From CAZZCN01 sp964652975 (GTDB taxonomy: Bacteria > Bacillota > Clostridia > Saccharofermentanales > UBA5734): a stretch of DNA of 47,674 nt. Under the pieces are notes generated by a model. That model searched no databases. It saw only the letters and a program-made list of their open reading frames with translations, and was not told the DNA's origin. Of this stretch, positions 27,205 to 35,671 are shown piece by piece. Within the stretch, counting starts at the first letter, position 1, and every line of letters begins with the position of its first letter. The stretch spans positions 1 to 47,674 of the forward strand of contig CAZZCN010000014.1 in the NCBI GenBank assembly GCA_964652975.1, given 5' to 3'. A program made the translations under genes and the position numbers.

Positions 27205-29307
27205 CTAGTATCTTACTATGTTATTGACCTCATCGGCTATACTGGTTGCAAAGGAAAATATCTGCTGCAACATTGACCACAGCAACAACGATAAAAACAC
27301 GATGATTGCCATTGCAAAAACAGATAATACAACTGTGCCCAGGGTCCTCTTAATATTGTATTCATGAATGGTTTTCAGGCCGGCAAGCAGAATAATTGCA
27401 GACCAGGCATAGAGAATAATCTGCAAAAGGCCCAAAAACACATTTTCCGCCGATGTTAAAACATTACTTAAAATTGTAAACAGTATCTGATAAGATATAT
27501 AAGGAACAAGAGAGACAAGAGATACTGAAACAATGTCGGTCAGTCTGCCGCTTCCATCATTAATTGTTGATACAAACCAGTTTGATATGACCCATAATAA
27601 TGAAAGTAAAACAGTCTGCCCCAGTACCACAAGGATATTGAAATTCGCAATGCTGTTATTATTGAATATATATCCTGAAAACTCCCATTTTGCAATGCTT
27701 ACAACGATCCAAACCCCTAGTATGACAAGTGATGTTATCAAATTGGTTTTAATGCTGCATGACCTTGTTAAATACTCAAATCCTTCCAGTGGGTGGAAAA
27801 GTATGTGTACAGTCCTGGCAATGCCGCCCTTTTCGTTAATATTCTTCTCCTTTTTTTTGACTGCTCCAAATTTGGAGTCAGATGCAATAAGTACTGCAAC
27901 CAATAGGATCAATATAATAAATATCAGCCAGAACCATTGTCCGAGCAACTCTCTACGGTATTGTCCAAATGCCAGTGAATATTTTGCCTTGTCGTTTGCA
28001 AGTTTAAAATAGTGCATTGCATTGGAAAATTCATTATGAGCCAGCAACGACTTTCCAATTCCTACATAAGCAGCTTCAAATCCTGAATTATCCTTGACCA
28101 CTTCTTTCCAAATTGAAATCGAACTGTCGAATTCACCCCTTGTATATAATCTGGCAGCCAATAAAACCTTTATGCCATAATCTGTAGGAATAAATTTAGT
28201 GATTGATTGGGTACCTTTATCAAGAACATATATATTGTCATCGATTGTATCGATTGCAACCGGTTGCTTGAAAGTACCCATGACCGAGCCTAGTGAACCG
28301 AATATTGAAAGAACCCCTCCACTCGCATCATGGACAAATATTTTGCCTCTGGCACTGTCGACACTGGCAAATATCCCTTCTGACATAATTGCAATATCTT
28401 CAAATGTAGTATCAGTAAGCTTGTTTCCCTGCCATGATACTTGCAGGTCTCCAAAATTCCCTCTGTTTAAAATGTTGTTGTTCTTGGGGTTGATTTTCTT
28501 AATTTTCTCTACGGTGGTCGAAGATCCATCGGATACAGTCTTCGAAGTAACAGTGTAAATAAAGTTTTTGGAGTCTATGTCAAAGTTGTTATAGTCAACG
28601 GGGACATATCTCGCTATCTTCTCCTTTTGATTACGGTTAAGGATCTGTTTCCAAAAATTATCAAGTAACAATCGTGCGGTCAGCTCAACCCTGTTACTTC
28701 CGAAAAAGCCCATAAACTGCCCCTGCGGTGAAAATATTACCGCTCCCACATATAGGTTTGGAACAATTATGTATACAAAGCCATCTGAATCCACAAGCAC
28801 TTTTGATGGCGAAAACTCAACGCCCTTCGGTATCAAATCAGTTTCCGGTGCTGTGAATTTTATTAAAATCTTACCAGTAATATCACTGACAAAAACTCTT
28901 TTTCTGTCAGGGTCGGTGATATAATATTTCTTTGCATTGCCACTTCCGGTCACAAAAATTCCGCTGATGTTCGGCATTGGAGTAACCACTTCATTTTCAA
29001 AGAAATTTATCGTTTTAAGGAAAACCAGATTTTTGTCAAATACCTGAATGCAACCGTTTCCGGAATCAAGAACATTTACATTTTTATCATTGTCAACAAA
29101 AAAATCGGCAGGCTGGTTGAATTTTGATTCCAGTTTTGTATTACCGAGCACAATTTTTTCTTGCTTGTACATTGCTACCGATGGTATCGCTTCATTTTTA
29201 TAATTGTAATTATAACTATCATATGTTGTCTGGGCGTATGTTGTAGAACCCAAAAGCATACAGACTAGTAATATCGCAATTATTTTTTTGATTGTCCTGT
29301 TAATCAT
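27205..29307 (-). CDS. NHL propeller-TPR-YIP1 membrane protein
   Basis: This 700-residue protein fuses three parts. After a signal peptide (about 1-26) comes an NHL-type beta-propeller outside the cell (about 45-375; FFVDNDKNVNVLDSGNGCIQVFD, VYIIVPN, IYVLDKGTQSITKF). A TPR-like helical hairpin follows (about 385-455; FDSSISIWKEVVKD, AYVGIGKSLLAHNEFSNAMHYF). Then a membrane segment (about 468-488) and a five-span YIP1 domain (about 510-695) complete it. The combination places a ligand- or protein-binding platform outside and a YIP1 membrane core inside. It lies between the permease pair (29407-31257) and the DUF5696 gene and is likely a partner of the importer or of DUF5696. The biochemical function is unknown. 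GGAGGG precedes the ATG. Confidence 0.85.
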   Translation of the reverse strand: MINRTIKKIIAILLVCMLLGSTTYAQTTYDSYNYNYKNEAIPSVAMYKQEKIVLGNTKLESKFNQPADFFVDNDKNVNVLDSGNGCIQVFDKNLVFLKTINFFENEVVTPMPNISGIFVTGSGNAKKYYITDPDRKRVFVSDITGKILIKFTAPETDLIPKGVEFSPSKVLVDSDGFVYIIVPNLYVGAVIFSPQGQFMGFFGSNRVELTARLLLDNFWKQILNRNQKEKIARYVPVDYNNFDIDSKNFIYTVTSKTVSDGSSTTVEKIKKINPKNNNILNRGNFGDLQVSWQGNKLTDTTFEDIAIMSEGIFASVDSARGKIFVHDASGGVLSIFGSLGSVMGTFKQPVAIDTIDDNIYVLDKGTQSITKFIPTDYGIKVLLAARLYTRGEFDSSISIWKEVVKDNSGFEAAYVGIGKSLLAHNEFSNAMHYFKLANDKAKYSLAFGQYRRELLGQWFWLIFIILILLVAVLIASDSKFGAVKKKEKNINEKGGIARTVHILFHPLEGFEYLTRSCSIKTNLITSLVILGVWIVVSIAKWEFSGYIFNNNSIANFNILVVLGQTVLLSLLWVISNWFVSTINDGSGRLTDIVSVSLVSLVPYISYQILFTILSNVLTSAENVFLGLLQIILYAWSAIILLAGLKTIHEYNIKRTLGTVVLSVFAMAIIVFLSLLLWSMLQQIFSFATSIADEVNNIVRY

Positions 29308-29406
29308 TCATTTCCCTCCGGATATATTTTGCACAAACATTCAAGTTTTCATCAGGTGGCTATAAAATGCAATAATGTTCTTCCAATAAAATTCAGTAAT
29401 GTATCG

Positions 29407-30288
29407 CTATTCCTTTATACCTGAACTCGCCATTGTTTCAATAACACTGTTCTGAGTCAATAAAAATACGATTATAGGAGGCAGCATAAGTATTACACCT
29501 GAAGCCATCGCAGGCCCCAATCTGGCTATACCGCTCGAAATTATCTGGGTCAATGCCATGTTTATGAGTTTTAGCTGCTCATCATATACCATGTTGAAAG
29601 GTTGCTGATTCCAAACGCCCTGAAACGAAAAAACTATCAGGGTAAGCCAGGCAGGCTTAACCTGTGGCATTACAATCTTCCAGAACACATAAAAATGCCT
29701 TGCCCCGTCAACTGTTGCTGATTCGATCAGGACGTAAGGTATCTTCTCCATGAATTGTTTCATTAGAAAAAGTCCAAGCGGAGCAGCCAGTGATGGCACT
29801 ATATAAACCAGATAGGTGTTGATCATTCCTGTTCTTGACATGATTAGATATTGTGGCAGCCATAGAACCGTTCCAGTAAACAATAACGAGAGGATAACAA
29901 TGTTGAAAAGGAAATTGCCATATTTCAGTTTGAATTTTGACAGCGGATATGCGGCCATGGAAGCAATTATCACATGCCCTGCCGTTGCAATGACACTTAC
30001 AAAAATGCTGTTGAAAATATATCTTGAAAAAGGCACCCACATATTCGAAGCCAGTTTAAAAAGCATGAAATAGTTATTGGTGGTTGGTCTGCTTACGAAA
30101 AATCTCGGTGGAAACAAAAATAATTCATCCAATGGCTTGAAAGAGTTTATTATAGAGTAAAACAACGGAATCGCCATAAACGAGCCTAGAACAGCTAGCC
30201 AGAAAAATACGATAAAATTCCCGGCAGTGCTCCTGCTGGCGCGTTTCCTCTTTTTTTCCTTCCTGAATTTTTGAAGAATAAAGTGCAT
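29407..30288 (-). CDS. Carbohydrate ABC transporter permease (MalG-like, second system)
   Basis: This membrane protein has about 293 residues with six predicted spans. The coupling loop YVLIESATVDGARHFYVF is followed by KIVMPQVKPAW. I choose the ATG at 30288 because GGAGG lies five bases before it; an ATG seven codons earlier (30309) directly follows the upstream stop and could be used instead. It is the second half of the permease pair begun at 31257 and likely works with the 932-residue binding protein. The N-terminal cytoplasmic tail is very basic (KFRKEKKRKRASR), as expected for the inside-positive rule. Confidence 0.9.
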   Translation of the reverse strand: MHFILQKFRKEKKRKRASRSTAGNFIVFFWLAVLGSFMAIPLFYSIINSFKPLDELFLFPPRFFVSRPTTNNYFMLFKLASNMWVPFSRYIFNSIFVSVIATAGHVIIASMAAYPLSKFKLKYGNFLFNIVILSLLFTGTVLWLPQYLIMSRTGMINTYLVYIVPSLAAPLGLFLMKQFMEKIPYVLIESATVDGARHFYVFWKIVMPQVKPAWLTLIVFSFQGVWNQQPFNMVYDEQLKLINMALTQIISSGIARLGPAMASGVILMLPPIIVFLLTQNSVIETMASSGIKE

Positions 30289-30309
30289 ATTTTCCTCCAT
30301 TTTTTTCAT

Positions 30310-31257
30310 TTACTCATCACCTATGAAACGCATCAAAAGATTTATCCCTCTTCTAAAAACCAGCATCATGATAAAAAGCACAACTGCAATGGCGCAGGCG
30401 TATCCCATTTCGTATCTGATGGTGCCATAGTCCATTATGTGGAGAACAAGTGTATGTGCAGCGTATTTCTTACTTGGGAATCCACAAAGCTGCATGGATA
30501 TCGTGCTGACAGAAAAAGCCGCCGCTATCTGCATGATTGCACTAAAGAGCAATTGCGGCTTCATCATTGGTATTGTGATGTAGAAAAGCTCCTGGAACCT
30601 GTTCTTTATGCCGTCAATTTCACCCGCTTCGTATAGTGTTTCATCAACTCCCTTGAAGCCGGCAATAAACGCAAGAAATCCTGCTCCCAGACTCATCCAT
30701 AATTGAACTATCATAAGTATCCATATGCTGTATGCCGGATTTGTAAGCCATTGAACCGGCTCTATAATCAAGCCCAGGTTTATTAGAACACCATTTATAA
30801 GACCGTAGGAATCTCCGCTGAAGAAGAATTGCCATATAAAATAAACCGCTCCTGAAAGAGAGGGTGCATAAAAGATAAAAGTCAACAACACTCTTGTTTT
30901 TCGTGAAAAGTCATTTATAAACCATGCAATGAAAAAACAGAGGACATAGCTCACAGGTCCCGTCAGAATAGCAAACAGAAGCGTATTCTTGATCGCTATA
31001 TAGAATATGTCGTCATGTAAAAACAAGTTTAAATAATTTGTCAAACCAACAAATTCCGGAAAAGAAAACATGTTGAAATAGGAAAAGCTAAGGGCGAATG
31101 ACACGATAATCGGTACCACAGTCATAAGCAGAAACAGGGCGAAGAAAGGCAACAGCATGGCATATAATTCTTTGTTATGGCTGATTTCATATATAAAGCC
31201 AGTTTTCCTAAGACTTGTCTTTTGCTTTTTGATCTCTTCTTTTTCCATATTAATCAA
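30310..31257 (-). CDS. Carbohydrate ABC transporter permease (MalF-like, second system)
   Basis: This 315-residue membrane protein carries the coupling motif ETLYEAGEIDGIKNRF, followed by YITIPMMKPQ, and about six spans. The start is probably the TTG at 31257, seven bases after AAGGAG; the next ATG three codons on is too far from that site. The start overlaps the end of the binding-protein gene by eight bases, and the gene ends directly before the next permease, so all three are co-transcribed. It pairs with the MalG-like subunit at 29407-30288. Confidence 0.92.
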   Translation of the reverse strand: MINMEKEEIKKQKTSLRKTGFIYEISHNKELYAMLLPFFALFLLMTVVPIIVSFALSFSYFNMFSFPEFVGLTNYLNLFLHDDIFYIAIKNTLLFAILTGPVSYVLCFFIAWFINDFSRKTRVLLTFIFYAPSLSGAVYFIWQFFFSGDSYGLINGVLINLGLIIEPVQWLTNPAYSIWILMIVQLWMSLGAGFLAFIAGFKGVDETLYEAGEIDGIKNRFQELFYITIPMMKPQLLFSAIMQIAAAFSVSTISMQLCGFPSKKYAAHTLVLHIMDYGTIRYEMGYACAIAVVLFIMMLVFRRGINLLMRFIGDE

Positions 31258-34048
31258 GCTTGAACTCCTTTCTTTTCCTTAGAATCTCTTCGTTTATCTG
31301 TTTGTCCCAGATTGACAAGACTTCTTTGGGATTGCCGTTTTCGTATACCGTCTCGGTAAAGGCATTGTCAAGTCCACGAAGCAGATAATAACCTCCAGGT
31401 ATTTCAGGGATTTCTTTCACGCTTTGCCATTGTTTGGCAAGATTTGCATTTTCTTTAGAGTTCCACGGCATTGCATTAAAGGCATTTATATTTGAAGGCA
31501 TATATCTGGCGGTAATACCCATCTGAGCTTCAATATCATAAGCATAGCGCGTCTGGGCGGCATCACCAGTCCACCATTTTATAAATTTCCAGGCCTCCTC
31601 CTTATGGTTGGTGTTACTCAGAATCACACTAGCTGTTCCTGCACCGGCTTGTGAAATATCAATTTTCTTGTCTTTTTTCATTGTGCCCGGTATGGGAACC
31701 ATCTCCCATAAACCCCTTATTTCAGGAGCTCCTGTAACAAGCCTTCCATATTCATTATACGTGGAAATGGCTAGTGGCATCTCACCGACTCTGAATCGTG
31801 AATAAAAATCATAAGATACAGGTAATCCGTAGTCTTTATAAAAGCTTGTCCATAAATTGAAAGCGTCCAGTGACTCTATTGTTGCCAGATCGGTCTCTTT
31901 AAAGTTGCTTTTGTACATTTTGCCGCCGTTCTGAAAAAGCAAGGCAGGGAAAATATTACGCACACCCATACCTGCATCAACCGCGCCAAAGGAATCAATG
32001 CTTGTATATGGTATTCCGATATCCATGTTATATCTCTGTATTTTTGGAATTGCACTGAAAAACTCATCCCATGTAGCAGGCGGCTTTATATTGATTTCAT
32101 CAAGGATGTCCTTTCTGTAAAACATCATATAAAAAATCTGTGAATCCGGTATTCCGTAGCAGCCGCCTGAAATTTCATAAGGAATAAACGCTCCGGGCAT
32201 AAAACTTTTCTTTATGGAATCGAAGTCCGGGAACTGTGTATAATCAAGAAGGGCGCCTCTGATAGCAAGATTTACAGGCAGTCCGCGACCGGTCATTATT
32301 GCAATATCGGGTGATTTCCCTGAAAGAAATGCTTCCACCATAGAGGCGCTTACAAGCTTAATATTAACATTTATTCCCGTTTCAGCTGTAAACATATCAT
32401 TTGTCATTGTTCGTAAAATTTGTGCCTGATCCCTTCCTGTTCCAATCCAAAGGTCGACTGTATTTGATTCCGTTTCAGCACCGAAACTATTGTAATCCTC
32501 TATAAATGAATAAAAGAATGACAAAAATTCATGACTGAACTGCTCAAAAACACTGACAGACGCATCGACTTTTGGAGCCCCTGGCTGAGACAGGACAATA
32601 TAATCCAGATCAATGGGTTGGTTCCTGAGGTCAAGAATCCAGGCTGACAGGCTTGAGATGTTGTTTTTGAATTCATTTATCCTCATAGGTATTGTTTCCG
32701 GATTTTCACACATATTGTCCAACTGTCTGGTAATTGTATCAAAAACCGCCGTTGTAGAATTCGATCTGCTCAAGCCTATGATCTGCTCCTTTGTAGCCTT
32801 TATGAATGCCGATGACTTTTTGAGCGAGGCTATCAGTCCAGGAATTTCCGTTTCTAAATTATAATCTCTGTATTTATCAGGTTGAAGACTTGTAACCATG
32901 ATGATTTTGCGATACATGATATTCAAATCATATACTGTTTTGTCGAGTGTCGGTATCACGTTGGATATTTCACCTCCGACAACTTCCAGTCTTAATTTAT
33001 GAAGGCCCTGTTGTAAATATATATTCATAGGTTTGTCAATTCCGCCCAGCGTGAACAAATCCCAGTCACTAGTGAACGGAAATCCAATTGCATCAGCTTC
33101 TTTAAAAGGAATCTGACCATCGATATAGAGTCTTCGATAAACCTTGAATCCATTAATATAACTCTGTTGATATCTAATCTGTAGAGAATAAAAGCCTGTT
33201 CGCGGTACATTAACATCCCATTCCAGCCACTGCCCGGGATTTTGCCAGTATGATCCACCTATAAAATTCATTCTTATTTTTGAAGTATTGTACGGACTTG
33301 TTTTCGGACTAGTCCTGTCTGATAGAGGTCTTAATATAGGTTCGGATTTTAAATCGGCTTTCTCGCCTTCTAATATAATCTGCTCTTTGCCGTCGACAAC
33401 ATCCTTGTCTCCAATATATTCCTTATAAGTTGTCAGTTCTTTTACCGGTATGAAGTTAATTTCACTAAGCAGAAAATTCTGGTCTACTGAAACAATCGAT
33501 ATTTTATGTATGCCTTTTGTCAGTTTGATTTTCAGAAATGTATTGCTGACATCCTCAGGGTCTACAAGAATCCTGTCATACCAGCTGTTCACTTCTATTT
33601 GTCTCGGAGCAATCTGATTACCGTTTTTGTCGAGCTCGAAGTTATTGACTGAATTTTTATAAACACGGTTCAAATAACAGCTGCCCAGGTCCAAAATGGG
33701 TTTGTCATCAATAGCCACTTTGATCTCGATTGGTTTGCCTTTTCCGGGTAATGTAAAATACCCAAGATTAATATTGTACTGATTATCCTGTTCAATATCG
33801 AAAGACCAGGATCCCCGGGCGTTTTCTTCGGTGAAGCTTGCAACACTGTTTTTGCCTTTATACTCTGTTAGAATTTTAATTTCATTGCCATTGTCATTTT
33901 TGATCAATGACGCAAAATTGACCGTAACTATTCCAGCTGGATCTATTAAAGAGCTATTATGCTTTGTGATAACAAATGCAGAGCAAAAAGAATCCGCACT
34001 GATTATGCCGGAAAGAATTAATGCAAAGACAAAAATTGATTTTTTCAA
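31250..34048 (-). CDS. Large substrate-binding protein with N-terminal carbohydrate-binding-like modules
   Basis: This 932-residue protein starts with TTG (34046-34048) after GGAGG. It has a Sec signal peptide (about 1-25) without a clear lipobox. Two jelly-roll-like modules occupy about 30-180 and 215-375 (YWQNPGQWLEWDVNVP, TGFYSLQIRYQQ, LHKLRLEVVGG), followed by a helical linker (about 385-490). The C-terminal 430 residues are a family 1 sugar-binding protein: DLWIGTGRDQAQILRTM, FTAETGINVNIKLV, SGKSPDIAIMTGRG, KPPATWDEFFSAI, KEEAWKFIKWWTGD. Ordinary binding proteins are about 400-500 residues, so this one is doubled by an added glycan-binding half. It may trap a polymer and hand off fragments. 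The next gene (permease, 31257) overlaps its 3' end, which supports direct partnership. Confidence 0.88.
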   Translation of the reverse strand: MKKSIFVFALILSGIISADSFCSAFVITKHNSSLIDPAGIVTVNFASLIKNDNGNEIKILTEYKGKNSVASFTEENARGSWSFDIEQDNQYNINLGYFTLPGKGKPIEIKVAIDDKPILDLGSCYLNRVYKNSVNNFELDKNGNQIAPRQIEVNSWYDRILVDPEDVSNTFLKIKLTKGIHKISIVSVDQNFLLSEINFIPVKELTTYKEYIGDKDVVDGKEQIILEGEKADLKSEPILRPLSDRTSPKTSPYNTSKIRMNFIGGSYWQNPGQWLEWDVNVPRTGFYSLQIRYQQSYINGFKVYRRLYIDGQIPFKEADAIGFPFTSDWDLFTLGGIDKPMNIYLQQGLHKLRLEVVGGEISNVIPTLDKTVYDLNIMYRKIIMVTSLQPDKYRDYNLETEIPGLIASLKKSSAFIKATKEQIIGLSRSNSTTAVFDTITRQLDNMCENPETIPMRINEFKNNISSLSAWILDLRNQPIDLDYIVLSQPGAPKVDASVSVFEQFSHEFLSFFYSFIEDYNSFGAETESNTVDLWIGTGRDQAQILRTMTNDMFTAETGINVNIKLVSASMVEAFLSGKSPDIAIMTGRGLPVNLAIRGALLDYTQFPDFDSIKKSFMPGAFIPYEISGGCYGIPDSQIFYMMFYRKDILDEINIKPPATWDEFFSAIPKIQRYNMDIGIPYTSIDSFGAVDAGMGVRNIFPALLFQNGGKMYKSNFKETDLATIESLDAFNLWTSFYKDYGLPVSYDFYSRFRVGEMPLAISTYNEYGRLVTGAPEIRGLWEMVPIPGTMKKDKKIDISQAGAGTASVILSNTNHKEEAWKFIKWWTGDAAQTRYAYDIEAQMGITARYMPSNINAFNAMPWNSKENANLAKQWQSVKEIPEIPGGYYLLRGLDNAFTETVYENGNPKEVLSIWDKQINEEILRKRKEFKLD

Positions 34049-34209
34049 ATAGTTAAACCTCCAAACAAATCCTGATCTGGTTCATGTTCATAGAATTATT
34101 ATACCGCACGAAAAATAAACATTCTTTTGAATTGATTTAAGAATTTTACGAAGTATGCTAGAATCTTTAAAAATAATTATTATCAATTCCTATATTGATT
34201 TTGACATTA

Positions 34210-35652
34210 TCAATTATTTACTTTCATATAGTCACTCAACAATTTACTCTCACGCAGTCTGCTCAATTGCTTTCTTGCAGATTCGTAACCTTCCACTCCA
34301 CCAACTTCGGCAGCTTGAACGTATATCTTCATAATCTCATCATTTATCGTCGTATTAAAAGACCCCTTGAGTGTTATGGGGGTTTGAATGCCCATTTCCA
34401 CTGACTTCAACGGTATTTTTGCTTTACCGGTCGAAGGAAGCCACAGCTTCTTAAGAGGTAGCACATACCGACCTGAATTATAGAAAAACGGCACTATTCC
34501 TATTCCAGTTTTTTGTACAAAGTCAAATGTGGAAGTTTGAAGTTCATTAGTCACCCAGTCCTGAATTACAGGTTGACCGTCAACATTAAGCCAGTGTTCG
34601 TCTTCTTTTCCGATATATAGAAGACTGTTTCCATTTTCAGACAATATAAACTTTAGAAATTTATCCACAACGGTCTTTTTGTCAGAATCGATTATAATAT
34701 TGCGATATTCCATATTTTCTGCAAATTTGGAATAAAATGCTTTTTCGTAGTTGAACGATTCAAGATTCAGAAACTTATCGTTTGGATTGTTGCTGTTATA
34801 AACTTCCAAATAGGATTTGTCACCTATGAAAAACAATGATTCTTTCATTTTGCTTTGTGTTTCGGTATCATCAGAGCTGAAAGGGGCTGCAAAATCATTT
34901 GTGCCGATTTGCGACAGGAATTCCAATATATTTTCATATTGAGGGTTGTATATTTTATTTTTCTTGACCCCTTTGTCATTATATTCATAAGAAACACCAA
35001 ACATATGCTCAAATGCCGATATGTCACTATTATTGATTCCAAACACTATGGGAAAGTTTATATTATCTGATGAGATGAAGTTATACTTGCCATAGTAGAG
35101 CTTAATACATTTTATTATATCATTCAGAGTGTAGATTCCCGGCATTCCTATTTTCTTGTACATGTTTTCATTTATGAAAATGCCTTCCGAAGCAGTTTCA
35201 TTGAAACCTGTCAGAATCGAGTAGTCATCCACTGCAAAATCCTGTTTTCCGATTCTGTTTGAAGCATAATATTTTTCATCGATTTCTGTTGGTTTGACAA
35301 CAGCGCATGATTTTATCATCTGATAATAGCTTGGATTGCTGGAATTCAATGTAATAAGGTCAGGGCATTTGTTTGACAAAATCATTTCACTGACAGCCAG
35401 GGAAATGTCTTTGGAAACAATTTCAATGACTGGTTCTATAGATAAGTTTTCTGATATCAATTTAGGTATTTCATATTCAGTCCAGTCTTTTTTTAGCTGA
35501 AAGCCGTCTACGAAAATCCCCCATTTAAATGTTTCTACCACCTTTGTTTCGTTGCTGTTTTGTGGAATGGCAGAGTTATTATTCCCACTGCATGAATCTA
35601 GAAGTGATACTATCAACATGATTATCAATATAAGTTTTATCTTTCTCTTCAT
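34210..35652 (-). CDS. Substrate-binding lipoprotein downstream of the two-component system
   Basis: This protein has 480 residues from the ATG at 35652, with GGAAGG nine bases upstream; an in-frame TTG nine codons earlier lies inside the kinase gene. The signal peptide ends in LLDSC, a lipobox-like site. The rest looks like a divergent family 1 extracellular binding protein: a surface lobe with ISENLSIEPVIEIVSKDIS, NKCPDLITLNSS, YTLNDIIKCIKLYYGKYN, and a terminal VEGYESARKQLSRLRESK helix seen in peptide/sugar binders. Its place 19 bases after the YesM-type kinase gene suggests that it may feed ligand information to the kinase, or supply a transporter. The ligand is unknown. Confidence 0.82.
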   Translation of the reverse strand: MKRKIKLILIIMLIVSLLDSCSGNNNSAIPQNSNETKVVETFKWGIFVDGFQLKKDWTEYEIPKLISENLSIEPVIEIVSKDISLAVSEMILSNKCPDLITLNSSNPSYYQMIKSCAVVKPTEIDEKYYASNRIGKQDFAVDDYSILTGFNETASEGIFINENMYKKIGMPGIYTLNDIIKCIKLYYGKYNFISSDNINFPIVFGINNSDISAFEHMFGVSYEYNDKGVKKNKIYNPQYENILEFLSQIGTNDFAAPFSSDDTETQSKMKESLFFIGDKSYLEVYNSNNPNDKFLNLESFNYEKAFYSKFAENMEYRNIIIDSDKKTVVDKFLKFILSENGNSLLYIGKEDEHWLNVDGQPVIQDWVTNELQTSTFDFVQKTGIGIVPFFYNSGRYVLPLKKLWLPSTGKAKIPLKSVEMGIQTPITLKGSFNTTINDEIMKIYVQAAEVGGVEGYESARKQLSRLRESKLLSDYMKVNN

Positions 35653-35671
35653 TGCATTTCGCCTTCCAAAG

